The notes under the pieces were generated by a model. That model saw only the letters and a list, made by a program, of their open reading frames with translations, was not told the DNA's origin and made no database searches. From assembly GCF_033239625.1 (NCBI RefSeq), contig NZ_BTCK01000005.1:124001-188000 (forward strand): a DNA stretch of 64,000 nt, read 5' to 3'. This document shows positions 1 through 9,533 of the stretch, piece after piece; the first letter of the stretch is position 1; every line of letters starts with the position of its first letter. The stretch comes from Paenibacillus_T sp033239625. Its GTDB lineage: Bacteria > Bacillota > Bacilli > Paenibacillales > Paenibacillaceae. Made by a program: the position numbers and the translations under genes.

Positions 1-1476
1 GGCGATGCGGTCAAAGGATATAACGATAATGCGGAGCTGCACAGCTTGAACTCGTTCGCTGCGCTTCTGAAAGAAACGGGCATCGGCCTTGCAACAATCG
101 AAGGCCTGAAAGCTCCGCAGCTCGGCTTTAATACGCTGGCCTATTTGACGGACTACAATGTCGTAAGGCTGCACTCGATCGCGGACTCGCTAGCCGCGAC
201 GATTTCGCCGGAGACACTTAAGGATCGATTCCTGCTCGCTGCGAAGGATCGTAAGATCCGCATGTTCTACTTGAACGCCGGTGCGAGCCGCAGCTTGGAC
301 AAAGGCGGCGTCGTTGACCCGCTGGACAAGCTTACTTCGGCACTGCAAGGTCCGGATGGTACGATCCAGAAGCTTGCTGATTTCGGGTTCTCTCCTGGCC
401 CGGCAGAGCCGTTTGATGTAGATACGCCAAGCTGGGCCAAATATCTGAAGGCTATCGTATGCCTTGGCGCGGTCAGCTTGATTACGTTGTTGGTCGGCGC
501 ATTCGCTAACTGGTTCACGATACCAGCCTTCCTTATCGGTTTGATCGGCAGCGGCGGACTGTATGTCCTATCCAAGCCAACGCTGGAACAAGGCCTGGCT
601 TTAGGTGCTGCAATCAGTACGCCGACGCTTGCCCTTATCTGGGTGCTTAACGTTATCCGCAGACGTACGGAAGGAACGCGCCGCAATGTTGGCGGCGAAT
701 GGAGCACGAGCCGTCCGCAAGGGAATGTACAAGTCGGCAAATGGGCTTCGCTGCTTGGCGATGTGTTCGCGATCGGCCGCATCAAATGGATTTTCAATGG
801 CGTGTCGGCAGGACAACGATTCGGCAATGCGATTACGTTGTTCGTCTTCGCAAGTTTGATCTCGATGCTGGGCATTCCATTCGTAATCGGTTTGTTGAAC
901 AATATTACCTACAGCCTACTGCTGCAGCAATTCCGCGGGGTCAGTCTGCTGCATCTTGCGCCGATCTTCCTTGTAGCGCTGTACCTGTTCCTGTATATGG
1001 GCCAGTCGGTGCTTGAGAATCTTCGCAAGCTGTTGTCGATTCAGATTACTGTGTTCTGGATTATTACAGTTGTGGTATTGGGTATTGTAGGTCTGTATTA
1101 CTTGTCGAGAACGGGTAATGCAGGACAAGCATCTTCTCTCGAGATGCTGACGCGCAATACACTGGAAACGACATTCGGCGTTCGCCCAAGATTTAAGGAG
1201 TTCCTGCTTGCGCACCCGTTATTGCTGCTTGGCTTGTTCTTAGCGCTTCGCTACCGCGCAGCATGGGTATTGGTTATTGTAGGCTCCATCGGTCAATTGT
1301 CGATAGTAGATACGTTTGCTCATATTCATACACCACTGCAAATTTCATTGATTCGTGATCTTCTCGGCCTCTGCTTAGGTGCAGCTATCGGCTGCGTGCT
1401 TATTGCGGTGTGGCAGCTTGGGGAAGGAGTTTGGCGCAAATGGGTAAGACCAGCAATCGTCAAGTCCGCCGCATAA
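1..1476 (+). CDS. DUF5693 family multi-pass membrane protein (5' end outside window)
   Basis: The reading frame is open from the first base, so the N-terminus lies upstream; an internal TTG at 46 is not a credible start. The visible 491 residues begin with a soluble part (about residues 1-140) that ends in a Pro/Phe/Asp-rich stretch. This is followed by about eight to ten hydrophobic membrane segments and a short basic tail. It matches what I know of the DUF5693 family, which in Paenibacillaceae sits directly before csaB; its biochemical role is not established. The 3' end overlaps csaB by 37 nt, so the two are probably co-transcribed and translationally coupled. A role in making or exporting the secondary cell-wall polymer is an inference from context only. 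Confidence 0.8.
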   Translation, partial: GDAVKGYNDNAELHSLNSFAALLKETGIGLATIEGLKAPQLGFNTLAYLTDYNVVRLHSIADSLAATISPETLKDRFLLAAKDRKIRMFYLNAGASRSLDKGGVVDPLDKLTSALQGPDGTIQKLADFGFSPGPAEPFDVDTPSWAKYLKAIVCLGAVSLITLLVGAFANWFTIPAFLIGLIGSGGLYVLSKPTLEQGLALGAAISTPTLALIWVLNVIRRRTEGTRRNVGGEWSTSRPQGNVQVGKWASLLGDVFAIGRIKWIFNGVSAGQRFGNAITLFVFASLISMLGIPFVIGLLNNITYSLLLQQFRGVSLLHLAPIFLVALYLFLYMGQSVLENLRKLLSIQITVFWIITVVVLGIVGLYYLSRTGNAGQASSLEMLTRNTLETTFGVRPRFKEFLLAHPLLLLGLFLALRYRAAWVLVIVGSIGQLSIVDTFAHIHTPLQISLIRDLLGLCLGAAIGCVLIAVWQLGEGVWRKWVRPAIVKSAA

Positions 1477-2591
1477 TCGTTTCCGGCTACTATGGTTTTA
1501 ACAACAGCGGCGATGAAGCGGTACTGAAGTCGATCCTCAATGCGCTGCATGCGGAAGGCGAAGCGCAGGGCATTACAATCGAGCCTGTCGTATTATCTGC
1601 CGATCCCGCATGGACAACAAGAATGTACGGCTGCGAGGCAGTTCAACGGATGAGCCCATCCGTGCTGCTCCGCGAAATCCGCCGCTGCGACGGGCTTATC
1701 AGCGGCGGCGGCAGCTTACTGCAGGATGCGACAGGGTGGAAGACGATTCCGTATTATACGGGCGTCCTTACGCTCGCGCAGATGCTTGGCAAACCGACGT
1801 TTATTTATTCGCAGGGCGTAGGCCCTGTGAATCGTGGTTGGCTGTTCGCGCCTATTCGCCGCGTCATGAACAAGAGCCGATACGTCTCCGTTCGTGACGC
1901 AGAATCAGCTGCGCTGCTAAGCCGCATAGGCGTCCCTCAGGAGCGGATCGAGGTCGTCCCTGACCCTGTCATGGGCCTGCCGCTTCCTGAAGGGACACAG
2001 ACTTCGGCTGCGAGCTCTGCTTCGACCGATGCCTTGCCAGTCATCGGCGTATCCTTACGCCATTGGCGCAAGGATGGCGTCGATCTGGAGCGTGCGGCAG
2101 CGGCGCTTGCGGCATTGGCTTCGCGCCGTTCGGTTCGTTACCGCTTCCTGCCCTTCCACACGCCTGACGATACCGAAACTTCTCAAGTTGTTATCGACCG
2201 GTTGACGGCAATCGGCATCGGCAGCAGCATTGCGGAGTTGGCAGCGCCCGGGGACGATCCGCAGCAGATGCTGCTCGAAGTCAGCCGCTGCGATATGATG
2301 TTCGGCATGCGCCTGCATGCGCTCATCTACGCTGCGAATCAGCGAGTGCCGCTGATCGGCTTGTCGTACGATCCGAAGATCGACCAGTTCCTTAATCGAT
2401 TGGGACTGACAGCGATCGGTACGACCGAACAGCTGGATCCCGCACAATTCGCGGCCAGCGCAGATTCGCTGCTCAGCGATCTGGATGGCTGGCGCTCCCG
2501 CCACGGCGAAGTGATTGATCGACTGAAGCGCGAGGCGCAGCGGCCGGCACAGCAGATTGTGGCGCTGCTGAGTCAAACTACGAAAAGGTGA
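1440..2591 (+). CDS. csaB: Polysaccharide pyruvyl transferase CsaB
   Basis: CsaB adds ketal-pyruvate to the secondary cell-wall polymer; SLH domains bind this pyruvylated glycan, which anchors S-layer proteins. The 383-residue product starts MGKTSNRQ and has the family hallmarks: the N-terminal SGYYGFNNSGDEA loop, the ISGGGSLLQD motif near residue 85, SVRD near 140, and a C-terminal GMRLHALIYAA segment. The start at 1440 is preferred over the in-frame GTG at 1410 because GGGAAGGAG lies about 10 nt upstream and the conserved region begins a few residues in. The gene overlaps the preceding one by 37 nt and the following one by 4 nt (GTGA), an operon arrangement. Three SLH-domain proteins downstream are its likely beneficiaries. 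Confidence 0.93.
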   Translation: MGKTSNRQVRRIIVSGYYGFNNSGDEAVLKSILNALHAEGEAQGITIEPVVLSADPAWTTRMYGCEAVQRMSPSVLLREIRRCDGLISGGGSLLQDATGWKTIPYYTGVLTLAQMLGKPTFIYSQGVGPVNRGWLFAPIRRVMNKSRYVSVRDAESAALLSRIGVPQERIEVVPDPVMGLPLPEGTQTSAASSASTDALPVIGVSLRHWRKDGVDLERAAAALAALASRRSVRYRFLPFHTPDDTETSQVVIDRLTAIGIGSSIAELAAPGDDPQQMLLEVSRCDMMFGMRLHALIYAANQRVPLIGLSYDPKIDQFLNRLGLTAIGTTEQLDPAQFAASADSLLSDLDGWRSRHGEVIDRLKREAQRPAQQIVALLSQTTKR

Positions 2592-2599
2592 ACGACTCA

Positions 2600-3394
2600 A
2601 TGACGACGACTGTAACGAACAATATAGCAACAGCACAATCACGCAAACAGATTCCAACCGTATCGATTTATGGTCTGCCTTTCAGCAAGATGAGCATGGA
2701 CGAGACAATCGCCAAGTTGACCGAAGCGATTGCCAATCGCGAGACGATGCATGTCATTACGGCTAACCCGATCATGGTGATGTCCGCGATCGAAGATCAA
2801 GCTTATTACAACATGATGCGTACGGCAGAATTGATCGTGCCGGACGGAACAGGCGTTGTTTGGGCGGCCAACTATGTTGGCGAACCTGTGGCAGAGCGGG
2901 TGCCGGGCTTTGATATTTTGCACCGATTGATGGCGCTTGGCGAGTCCAAGGGCTGGAGCGTGTATCTGCTCGGCACCGATCAGCAGACGATCGATCAAGC
3001 GGCTGCGAATTTGAAGCAGAAGTATCCTGGCACGCGCATTGCCGGCGTTCGCAACGGTTATTTCGGACCTGATCAGGATGCGGAGGTGGTAGCGGAGATT
3101 CGAGCGGCACAGCCGGATATTTTATTCGTTGCACGTTCAGCATCGACGCAAGAGCCTTGGATTGCACGGTATAAAGGCGAGCTTGGCGTGCCTGTTATCA
3201 TGGGCGTCGGAGGCAGCTTCGATATTATTGCCGGCAAGCTGAAGCGTGCGCCGAAGTTGTTCCAGAAGCTTCGCTTGGAGTGGTTTTACCGCCTTCTGCA
3301 AGAGCCTTATCGGTATAAAAGAATGCTCGTTTTGCCTAAATTTGTGATCAAAGTGATTCGAGAGAAAGAAAAGGTGACAAAAGCACGTCCTTAG
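2600..3394 (+). CDS. tagA: WecG/TagA/CpsF family glycosyltransferase
   Basis: The 264-residue product matches the TagA/WecG family, which transfers N-acetylmannosamine (or a related sugar) onto undecaprenyl-PP-GlcNAc, the second committed step of wall-polymer synthesis. Visible motifs are VITANPIMVM (residues ~50-60), the catalytic PDGTGVVWA (~90), ERVPGFD, GVGGSFDIIAG (~210) and the C-terminal membrane-binding appendage rich in Arg, Lys and aromatic residues. ATG 2600 is chosen because AAAGGTGA ends 8 nt upstream; GTG 2588 overlaps csaB by 4 nt but has a weak ribosome site. The motif normally read as GxPKQEKWI appears as RSASTQEPWI near residue 178, a notable departure. Together with the WecA-like gene downstream it probably builds the SCWP linkage unit. 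Confidence 0.88.
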   Translation: MTTTVTNNIATAQSRKQIPTVSIYGLPFSKMSMDETIAKLTEAIANRETMHVITANPIMVMSAIEDQAYYNMMRTAELIVPDGTGVVWAANYVGEPVAERVPGFDILHRLMALGESKGWSVYLLGTDQQTIDQAAANLKQKYPGTRIAGVRNGYFGPDQDAEVVAEIRAAQPDILFVARSASTQEPWIARYKGELGVPVIMGVGGSFDIIAGKLKRAPKLFQKLRLEWFYRLLQEPYRYKRMLVLPKFVIKVIREKEKVTKARP

Positions 3395-3463
3395 TCGTCC
3401 AAAACTAGTGAAAATCGTTTAATTCGGCAAAAAACGAGGATAGCTAAAGTTTTTCGCGCGGAG

Positions 3464-3469
3464 TATAAT
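3464..3469 (+). promoter_or_regulatory. Possible -10 element before the wecA/tagO-like gene
   Basis: TATAAT lies about 37 nt before the chosen start. No good sigma-A -35 is seen 16-18 nt upstream. The segment TAAAGTTTTTC at 3444-3454 resembles the AACTTTTC box in front of the neighbouring SLH genes but lacks the matching downstream CG motif. Confidence 0.3.
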
Positions 3470-3505
3470 CAATGCGGTAGAAAATAAGAGGAGTTGGATA
3501 CACCT

Positions 3506-4636
3506 GTGGGTATTCTCTACGGCATCTCATTTGCAATCGCTTTGATCCTTGCGCTTATAATGACACCGCTAGTCAAGCGTTTTGCGTTTGCTGTTGGTGC
3601 AATTGACAAACCGAATTACCGCAAAGTGCATACACGAATAATGCCGCGTCTCGGCGGGCTTGCTATCTATATTGCGTTTGTCGGCGCTGTTCTGATCGCA
3701 CTGCCTTTCGTACCGGAAGGCACGCTTCGTCACTATGACCTTAATATGATCCGAGCGATTCTGGTCGGCGGATCGATTATCGTCATCGTTGGTGCATTGG
3801 ATGACCGCTTCGAGCTTTCGGCTAAGGTGAAGCTCGTCGGGCAAATTGCAGCAGCGTGCGTCGTTGTTTTCGGCTTCGGCGTCAAGATCGATCTGCTCAA
3901 CATTCCGTTCGGCGAGTCCATGCAGCCCGTTGCATCTTGGTTGAGCATTCCGCTGACGATCTTCTGGATCGTCGGGGTTACGAATGCGATTAACCTGATC
4001 GACGGCTTGGATGGTCTGGCAGCTGGCGTGTCGGGCATCGCCATTGCAACGATTTTGACGATGGCAGCGATTATGGGCTTCGTGCCTGTTATCCTGCTCA
4101 GCACGATCTTGCTCGGCGGCGTTATCGGCTTCCTGGTCTATAACTTCCACCCGGCGAAGATCTTCATGGGGGACTCTGGCGCACTGTTCCTAGGCTTCTG
4201 CCTAGCGACATTGTCCATGCTTGGGTTCAAGCAGGTAACAATCGTATCGTTCGTAACTCCGCTTCTGATTATCGGCGTACCGCTGTCGGACACGTTCTTC
4301 GCGATCATTCGCCGCTGGCGCAGCAAGAAGCCGATTTTTGCTCCGGACAAAGGCCATCTGCATCACTGTCTGCAAGAGCTTGGCTTCGGTCATCGCAACA
4401 CGGTACTTATCATTTGGGGCATTGCGGCGTTCTTCGGCGGTTGCGCAATCGTGCAGTCGACGCTAACGCAATCGCATGCTGCGAACTGGATTACTTTCGT
4501 CGTAATCTGCATCCTTACGTTCTGTCTGCAGATTGGAGCCGAACTGATCGGCATCGTCGACAAGTCGAAACGTCCGATCTTGGATCTGCTGTTCCGCAAT
4601 CGTCTGAAGACGCACGCAGAATCGCGCACCAAATAA
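3506..4636 (+). CDS. tagO: Undecaprenyl-phosphate GlcNAc-1-phosphate transferase (MraY/WecA/TagO family)
   Basis: This polytopic membrane enzyme (376 residues, about ten or eleven transmembrane segments) transfers a sugar-1-phosphate from UDP-sugar to undecaprenyl phosphate and primes wall-polymer or teichoic-acid synthesis. Diagnostic motifs are DKPNYRKVHT after TM1, DDRFEL (~residue 100), the NAINLIDGLDGLAAG signature (~165), FMGDSGALFLGF (~225) and the cytosolic His loop HLHHCLQELG (~290; most relatives have Arg where this has Cys). GTG 3506 is preferred since AAGAGGAG ends 12 nt before it, whereas TTG 3494 abuts that site. It follows the TagA-like gene after 111 nt and ends at a clear terminator, closing the SCWP gene group. 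Confidence 0.92.
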   Translation: MGILYGISFAIALILALIMTPLVKRFAFAVGAIDKPNYRKVHTRIMPRLGGLAIYIAFVGAVLIALPFVPEGTLRHYDLNMIRAILVGGSIIVIVGALDDRFELSAKVKLVGQIAAACVVVFGFGVKIDLLNIPFGESMQPVASWLSIPLTIFWIVGVTNAINLIDGLDGLAAGVSGIAIATILTMAAIMGFVPVILLSTILLGGVIGFLVYNFHPAKIFMGDSGALFLGFCLATLSMLGFKQVTIVSFVTPLLIIGVPLSDTFFAIIRRWRSKKPIFAPDKGHLHHCLQELGFGHRNTVLIIWGIAAFFGGCAIVQSTLTQSHAANWITFVVICILTFCLQIGAELIGIVDKSKRPILDLLFRNRLKTHAESRTK

Positions 4637-4657
4637 AATCATTAGCTATCATTCATG

Positions 4658-4690
4658 CTCCGGTCTCGTTAAGAGACCGGGGCTTTTTTG
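4658..4690 (+). terminator. Rho-independent terminator after tagO-like gene
   Basis: The 8-bp stem CCGGTCTC/GAGACCGG has a 5-nt loop and is followed by GGC and a run of six T. It separates the SCWP genes from the SLH gene at 4822. Confidence 0.9.
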
Positions 4691-4745
4691 TGTGGCGGGT
4701 ATCGTCTTTTGGGAATCGATATGAATGAATTGGTCGTTCAGGCTA

Positions 4746-4770
4746 AACTTTTCAGCACGCCTCTCCGATA
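4746..4770 (+). promoter_or_regulatory. ECF-sigma-like promoter of the SLH gene at 4822
   Basis: AAC (in CTAAACTTTTC) and CGATA are separated by 17 nt, matching the general AAC-N16/17-CG architecture of ECF sigma promoters (e.g. sigma-W, -X and -M of B. subtilis). The predicted start near 4777 gives a ~45-nt leader. The same AACTTTyC box occurs before three other surface-protein genes in this window. Confidence 0.5.
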
Positions 4771-4821
4771 CATTTAAGTACATGTATCTAGCGAGACTTA
4801 AGGTAATGGAGGAGGCTTATT

Positions 4822-7800
4822 GTGGCTAAGAAATGTAGTATTTGGTTCGTTGTACTGTCGCTCTTGATCGGCCTGCTGCAGTTGACCGGAAGCGAACGCG
4901 CGGTCGCCGCGACTTCGGGCAACTTCGCTTTCCCTAATGAGTTTGAGCAGCCTGATAAAGCAAGAATCACGTCGAACGGCATGGTGACCATCAATGGTAC
5001 GATCAACGGTGTAAACCCATCGGCTATCACCTATAATGTGTACCAGGTTGTTGACTACGATGTTGCAGACCCATCGGCTGAGAAAATCGGCTCCAAGCGT
5101 GAAGGCTTGACGAGTGGTGTCTATGTGAATGGCAATGCTCTTCAAGTTTTCAACGTTCAGTTGTTCTCGGGTCTTAATAAGATTACGTTCCAGGGAACGA
5201 AGGGCGGCGGCCTCGTAGAGAACTCGATCTACATCGATTACCATGACGGCCCTACGCTGTACGATTTGGAAGCCTCCTTGTACGGCAATAACTTCCCGAT
5301 GAATGAGAATAGCACAACGGTTGTTCATTCGACTGCAACCAAAGGCAAATCCTCGACCGACATTTCGATTTCCGGTAAAGCGCCGAACGCACAGAGCGTT
5401 ACGGTTGAAGTGAACGGCAGCAGCCGCACGTTCAGTGTTAACAGCACGAACGGATATTCATTCGTTGCATCGCCGGTTAACGTGCTGAAAGGCAAGAACT
5501 TGGTGAAAATCAAAGTTAGCAACGGCACCCAGACGATTGAAACGACGCGTGAAGTCGCATTCTATAATGGTGCGGTAACGTTCTACGATATGACATTGTC
5601 GGACGATGCGAACAACAGTGCATCGCTCGAATATAATCCGAACCTGATTACAAGCAAGTCCGGTTTGGAGATCACAGGTAAGGTCATCGTTCCGAACTAC
5701 TATGGCAAGAAAGCATCGGAGACGGTGAATACACCTCACCCTGATCCCAAAGTGGCATTGCAGTCGCTAAAGGCTGACATCTATGAAGTTGGCGGAACGA
5801 CAGCAAAGTTATCCTTTGATTCTACGAAGATTACGTCGGCAGCTGTTCAACCTTATAGTGAAACCGACGCATTCTTTGTTTATGAATTTTCGATACCGGT
5901 AGATGGAACAAGCTTGGATTACAGCAAACGATATAATTTGCGTGTTCAGGCGAACAACGAGCTTAACATTGCGAATGGTACGACACCAACGGTTGAAGGC
6001 AATAGCGCGTTGTTCTTCACACTGCTGAATTCGAATATGCCATTCATTGAGCAAGTGAATTACCTGCCAGGTTATCAGCCAAACAATTACCTGGGTCTGA
6101 CCGGCGATCCGCTGGATGGCAAGAGTTTGTACGGTATGCCAATCGGTATCGAAATACTGGTCGGCAATCCATCGAATCTTGATATTTCGAAGAGTACGGG
6201 CGATTTAGCGAATACGGGGCTAGGCATTGAAAGCATTACGAATGCGGTCGGCACAGCTGCTAAGGCTGGCTCCTACAAGATTAAAGTATTGAGTCAGGCG
6301 GATGAATTATTGTCGATCAACGGCAAGACAGGCACTTATCGCCGCATCATTATGGAAGTGTCCAAGCTGCCGTTCGAAGGCAAGCAGACGATTAAATTCC
6401 AAGCGCTAAGCTCGACTAGTGTCCTGACAGATCCTTCCACTTATAATTCCTTCAATGTAACGGTCACCATGCTGTTCGGACCATATGTCAGCTACACCAA
6501 GCTGTTCGATTCGATGCTTGTATATAACGATACAACATCAGCGACGGCAGCAAATGATATTATCAACACGGAGCTTGGCAAGTTCGCGGGTACCATACAG
6601 AACGTCAATAATACAGATGAAATTCGTTATGAGCCAGAGAAAGTCGCGGGCAAGACCGTAGGGGCCCAGTCGATTTACTTCTATGTCAATAACGTTGCTT
6701 TCCCGCTCGTACCGAAAGATTCATCGGACATTCATGATACCGAATTTGTGCTGGATCCAACTGTGAAGCTAAGCGATGTGTTCGCGGTGATGTTCAATGG
6801 CGAGAATACGATTCGTTTCGTCTTCCAGGGCACACAAACCTTCTATGAACGATCGGTGAAACTGAACATCGTACCAACGAACCTGCCGATTATTCCGGTA
6901 GCAGGTTCGGCAGGGGTATTCCCATTCACGTATACTCCGACGATTAATGACGCAGATATTATTCCAACACCGAACGATCCGAATTTCCCGATGTCGGGTT
7001 CGATTTATACGACATCCAAATCCAAAATGAACGTTTATGGTACGTTCGACTTTATCGATCTTGGCAAGAGTGAAATCGATGGCAGCATTTCGGGCAACAT
7101 GCCGGCAAATCCTGCAGATTACATTTTGAAGATTACGAGCTCTTCTTCGGATAAAGTATATACTTGGGATCTAACGATGCCATTCAGCATCTATAGCAGC
7201 GAAGATCCGAATGTAGGCGCGATTTATGATCCGAAACATGCAGGGATCTCAGGCTTGCTCGTGGTTCGATATGATATTGCGACGCAGTCGTTCTCCTTTA
7301 TACTGAAGGATCAAGATCTGAACAGCGATGGCAGCTCCAGCGTTTACAACTTCTTCGTATATAACAGCGGCTTGTACGGACCGAAAGCAAGCTACCGGAT
7401 GGAAGTCGACCCGACGGCGCTGCCATACGATATCGTTCGTCCGATTCTGCCGGCAAAGAGCATTGTGAACCAAAACTTCGTTGAAGTCATAATTGATGCG
7501 AAGGGTGCACAAACAGTCGAGATCAACAAAGTAAATGCCGTCAAATCGCAATTCGATGCAGACTACGACGGTAAGATCGACTATTACAATGCCTATCGCG
7601 CGACGATTACGGACTTGAAGGTCGGCAAGAACACGATCAAGTTCACGATCACGAGCGCGAACGATAAAACAACCGGTTCGATCGACATTACGTACGCTCC
7701 GACGAACATTCCAGGGGCGCAGTTCATGAAGACGATGGCTGCATCGCAGAAAGTATTCGATGGCGCATTGTCGCTGACTTTCCCGAAAGGTACAACGCTG

Positions 7801-8967
7801 ATCCGCCGCGACTACAACGTGCCGGAAGAGTTCAAGAACCAAGTGTTCACGAATCATAAGCTGTTGTATTCGATCGCGAACTCCGAAGACGGCGTTGTTG
7901 ACCGTCACGAATTCGACGGATGGCCAGCTGACTTTGACAAAGTCATTACGTCTAACGGAGAGCAGTTCAAGTTCTCGTTCCCATCGCGCTTCGCTAAAGC
8001 TTCGCCAGTATACTGGATCGATGCTGGTATGGCCGATGATACGACGACCAAGTCTACTTACGATCCGCTCACTAATGGTGCTGAACCTTATCAGTTCCCG
8101 AACAGCGGCATTCCATCGTACAACGATCGCGCGAGCGACCGCGAATTGATTGCCTCTAAGGCAGGCCAGTTAACGTTGTCGTTCGATGCGAATATGAAAG
8201 ATGCAATCGGAACGCTCATTACCGTGTACCGCTACGACAATCAGAATAAGTACTGGGAGAATGTCGGCGGGGTCGTAGATACGAAGAAGAACACGATCAC
8301 GGTGCCGTTCACGAAGTTTGGTTACTATGTAGTTGGTAAGATGGTTTACTCGTTCAGCGACATTACGGGCCATCCATACGCTCGTAACTATATGGAAGCA
8401 ATCTTCTCTAAAGGTATTTCGAACCCGGTAGGCTACGACGATTTCGGTGCTGATATGTACACGACTCGCGGCGAGTTCGCTCGCATGATCGTCAAAGCGC
8501 TGGATCTTCCATTGAACTATGAGATGGGGAACCCATCGTTCGACGATGTACCGGTCATTATGAACCCGGATGCAATCTGGGATTATCGCTACATCGAGAC
8601 AGCAGCCCGCTCGGGTATTATCCGCGGTACGCAGCCTCGGACGTTCGATCCAAGCGGCAACTTAACTCGCGAGGAAGCTGCAGTAATCTTGGCGAGAGCG
8701 CTTGAGCTCAAGCTGGATACGGATCCAACGAAGATCAGCAAGGCGCTGGAGAAGCAGTTCAAGGATCACGGCGATATCAACTACTATGCGAAAGCATCGG
8801 TAACTGCTATTGCTAAGAAGGGCTACATTGTAGGTTCCCCAGTTGATCAGGCGGATCCGAAGAAAGGCTACGTATTCGAGCCGCATTCCAACCTGCTGCG
8901 TTCCGACGCTGCCATTATCGTAGGCAAGATGCTAGTCGATATGAAGAAGCTGCCTAAGCTGAACTAG
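4822..8967 (+). CDS. Secreted surface protein with three C-terminal SLH domains
   Basis: The product has 1381 residues. A signal peptide (basic MAKK, then a hydrophobic core, cleavage after AVAA near residue 30) precedes a very long Ser/Thr/Asn-rich, beta-rich region with several Ig-like or bacterial-Big-like blocks that I could not assign individually (~35-1170). Three SLH domains occupy about residues 1175-1235, 1237-1295 and 1312-1375; each has the F-x-D opening and a TRGE/TREE-type motif (TRGEFARM, TREEAAVI), though the third reads LRSDAAII. These should bind pyruvylated SCWP and hold the protein on the cell surface. The GTG start at 4822 has an excellent GGAGGAGG site 6 nt upstream. It is monocistronic between terminators, and an ECF-like promoter lies in front. 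Its ligand or activity is unknown. Confidence 0.9.
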   Translation: MAKKCSIWFVVLSLLIGLLQLTGSERAVAATSGNFAFPNEFEQPDKARITSNGMVTINGTINGVNPSAITYNVYQVVDYDVADPSAEKIGSKREGLTSGVYVNGNALQVFNVQLFSGLNKITFQGTKGGGLVENSIYIDYHDGPTLYDLEASLYGNNFPMNENSTTVVHSTATKGKSSTDISISGKAPNAQSVTVEVNGSSRTFSVNSTNGYSFVASPVNVLKGKNLVKIKVSNGTQTIETTREVAFYNGAVTFYDMTLSDDANNSASLEYNPNLITSKSGLEITGKVIVPNYYGKKASETVNTPHPDPKVALQSLKADIYEVGGTTAKLSFDSTKITSAAVQPYSETDAFFVYEFSIPVDGTSLDYSKRYNLRVQANNELNIANGTTPTVEGNSALFFTLLNSNMPFIEQVNYLPGYQPNNYLGLTGDPLDGKSLYGMPIGIEILVGNPSNLDISKSTGDLANTGLGIESITNAVGTAAKAGSYKIKVLSQADELLSINGKTGTYRRIIMEVSKLPFEGKQTIKFQALSSTSVLTDPSTYNSFNVTVTMLFGPYVSYTKLFDSMLVYNDTTSATAANDIINTELGKFAGTIQNVNNTDEIRYEPEKVAGKTVGAQSIYFYVNNVAFPLVPKDSSDIHDTEFVLDPTVKLSDVFAVMFNGENTIRFVFQGTQTFYERSVKLNIVPTNLPIIPVAGSAGVFPFTYTPTINDADIIPTPNDPNFPMSGSIYTTSKSKMNVYGTFDFIDLGKSEIDGSISGNMPANPADYILKITSSSSDKVYTWDLTMPFSIYSSEDPNVGAIYDPKHAGISGLLVVRYDIATQSFSFILKDQDLNSDGSSSVYNFFVYNSGLYGPKASYRMEVDPTALPYDIVRPILPAKSIVNQNFVEVIIDAKGAQTVEINKVNAVKSQFDADYDGKIDYYNAYRATITDLKVGKNTIKFTITSANDKTTGSIDITYAPTNIPGAQFMKTMAASQKVFDGALSLTFPKGTTLIRRDYNVPEEFKNQVFTNHKLLYSIANSEDGVVDRHEFDGWPADFDKVITSNGEQFKFSFPSRFAKASPVYWIDAGMADDTTTKSTYDPLTNGAEPYQFPNSGIPSYNDRASDRELIASKAGQLTLSFDANMKDAIGTLITVYRYDNQNKYWENVGGVVDTKKNTITVPFTKFGYYVVGKMVYSFSDITGHPYARNYMEAIFSKGISNPVGYDDFGADMYTTRGEFARMIVKALDLPLNYEMGNPSFDDVPVIMNPDAIWDYRYIETAARSGIIRGTQPRTFDPSGNLTREEAAVILARALELKLDTDPTKISKALEKQFKDHGDINYYAKASVTAIAKKGYIVGSPVDQADPKKGYVFEPHSNLLRSDAAIIVGKMLVDMKKLPKLN

Positions 8968-8981
8968 GTTAAGGCAGGTGA

Positions 8982-9017
8982 GAGCGGTGCTTGCTTAATG
9001 CGAGCACCGCTTTCTAT
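8982..9017 (+). terminator. Rho-independent terminator after the first SLH gene
   Basis: AGCGGTGCT and AGCACCGCT form a 9-bp stem, followed by TTCTATTT. Confidence 0.85.
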
Positions 9018-9187
9018 TTGATGAGAGATGCTAGATTTCGACACGATCCGATTATATGCTTCTTGGTAAAACTTTAGCATCGACGTTATTCGGCTTTACG
9101 AGCTATACTTAAGAAGTTCCTGAGAGGGAACGAATGTCTAGAACAAAAAGATTTAGCCAATTGAAGAAAAACTTTTGTTCAAAGCGC

Positions 9188-9212
9188 AACTTTTCAAATC
9201 TTACTGCGTCTA
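9188..9212 (+). promoter_or_regulatory. ECF-sigma-like promoter in the S-layer gene leader
   Basis: AACTTTTC and CGTCTA are separated so that AAC-N16-CGTC fits the sigma-X/sigma-M type consensus. The predicted start is near 9219, giving a leader of roughly 235 nt to the first start codon at 9456. Confidence 0.45.
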
Positions 9213-9280
9213 ACGGTAAGAACAAAGAAAAACAGAGCATTTAGAAACAATTAATAGAGGTACATATTCTTCTCGACCTC

Positions 9281-9309
9281 TTTACGCTACAGGTAGTCTA
9301 CTGTATAAT
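9281..9309 (+). promoter_or_regulatory. Sigma-A promoter in the S-layer gene leader
   Basis: TTTACG and a perfect TATAAT are separated by 17 nt. The predicted start near 9316 gives a leader of about 140 nt to ATG 9456. With the upstream ECF-like site this suggests tandem promoters for a highly expressed gene. The rest of 9018-9455 holds no gene; an imperfect inverted repeat GAACAAAAAG/CTTTTGTTC lies around 9142-9181. Confidence 0.65.
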
Positions 9310-9533
9310 GTTATAGTGGCCTAGCTTCTCTACCAGAATTTTCTTCACGAGGTTACAAGTTTCTGCGACATGTTTTTACATAATGGGTTTAACATGATTG
9401 CAGACATCATTTATATCCAATTACTGCTCTACTCTGGAAAGGGGGTGAATCGGCGATGAGGGAAACGAGCAATTCACTATCCACTCAACACTCTCAACAA
9501 CCGAAGCAATTTAGAGGAGGAGAAAAAAAGGTT

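Noticed and set aside
9061..9110. A further ECF-like box (TAAAACTTTAGC) and TATACT upstream of the S-layer gene
   Set aside because: The required CG-type -10 is missing at 16-17 nt and no sigma-A -35 fits TATACT.
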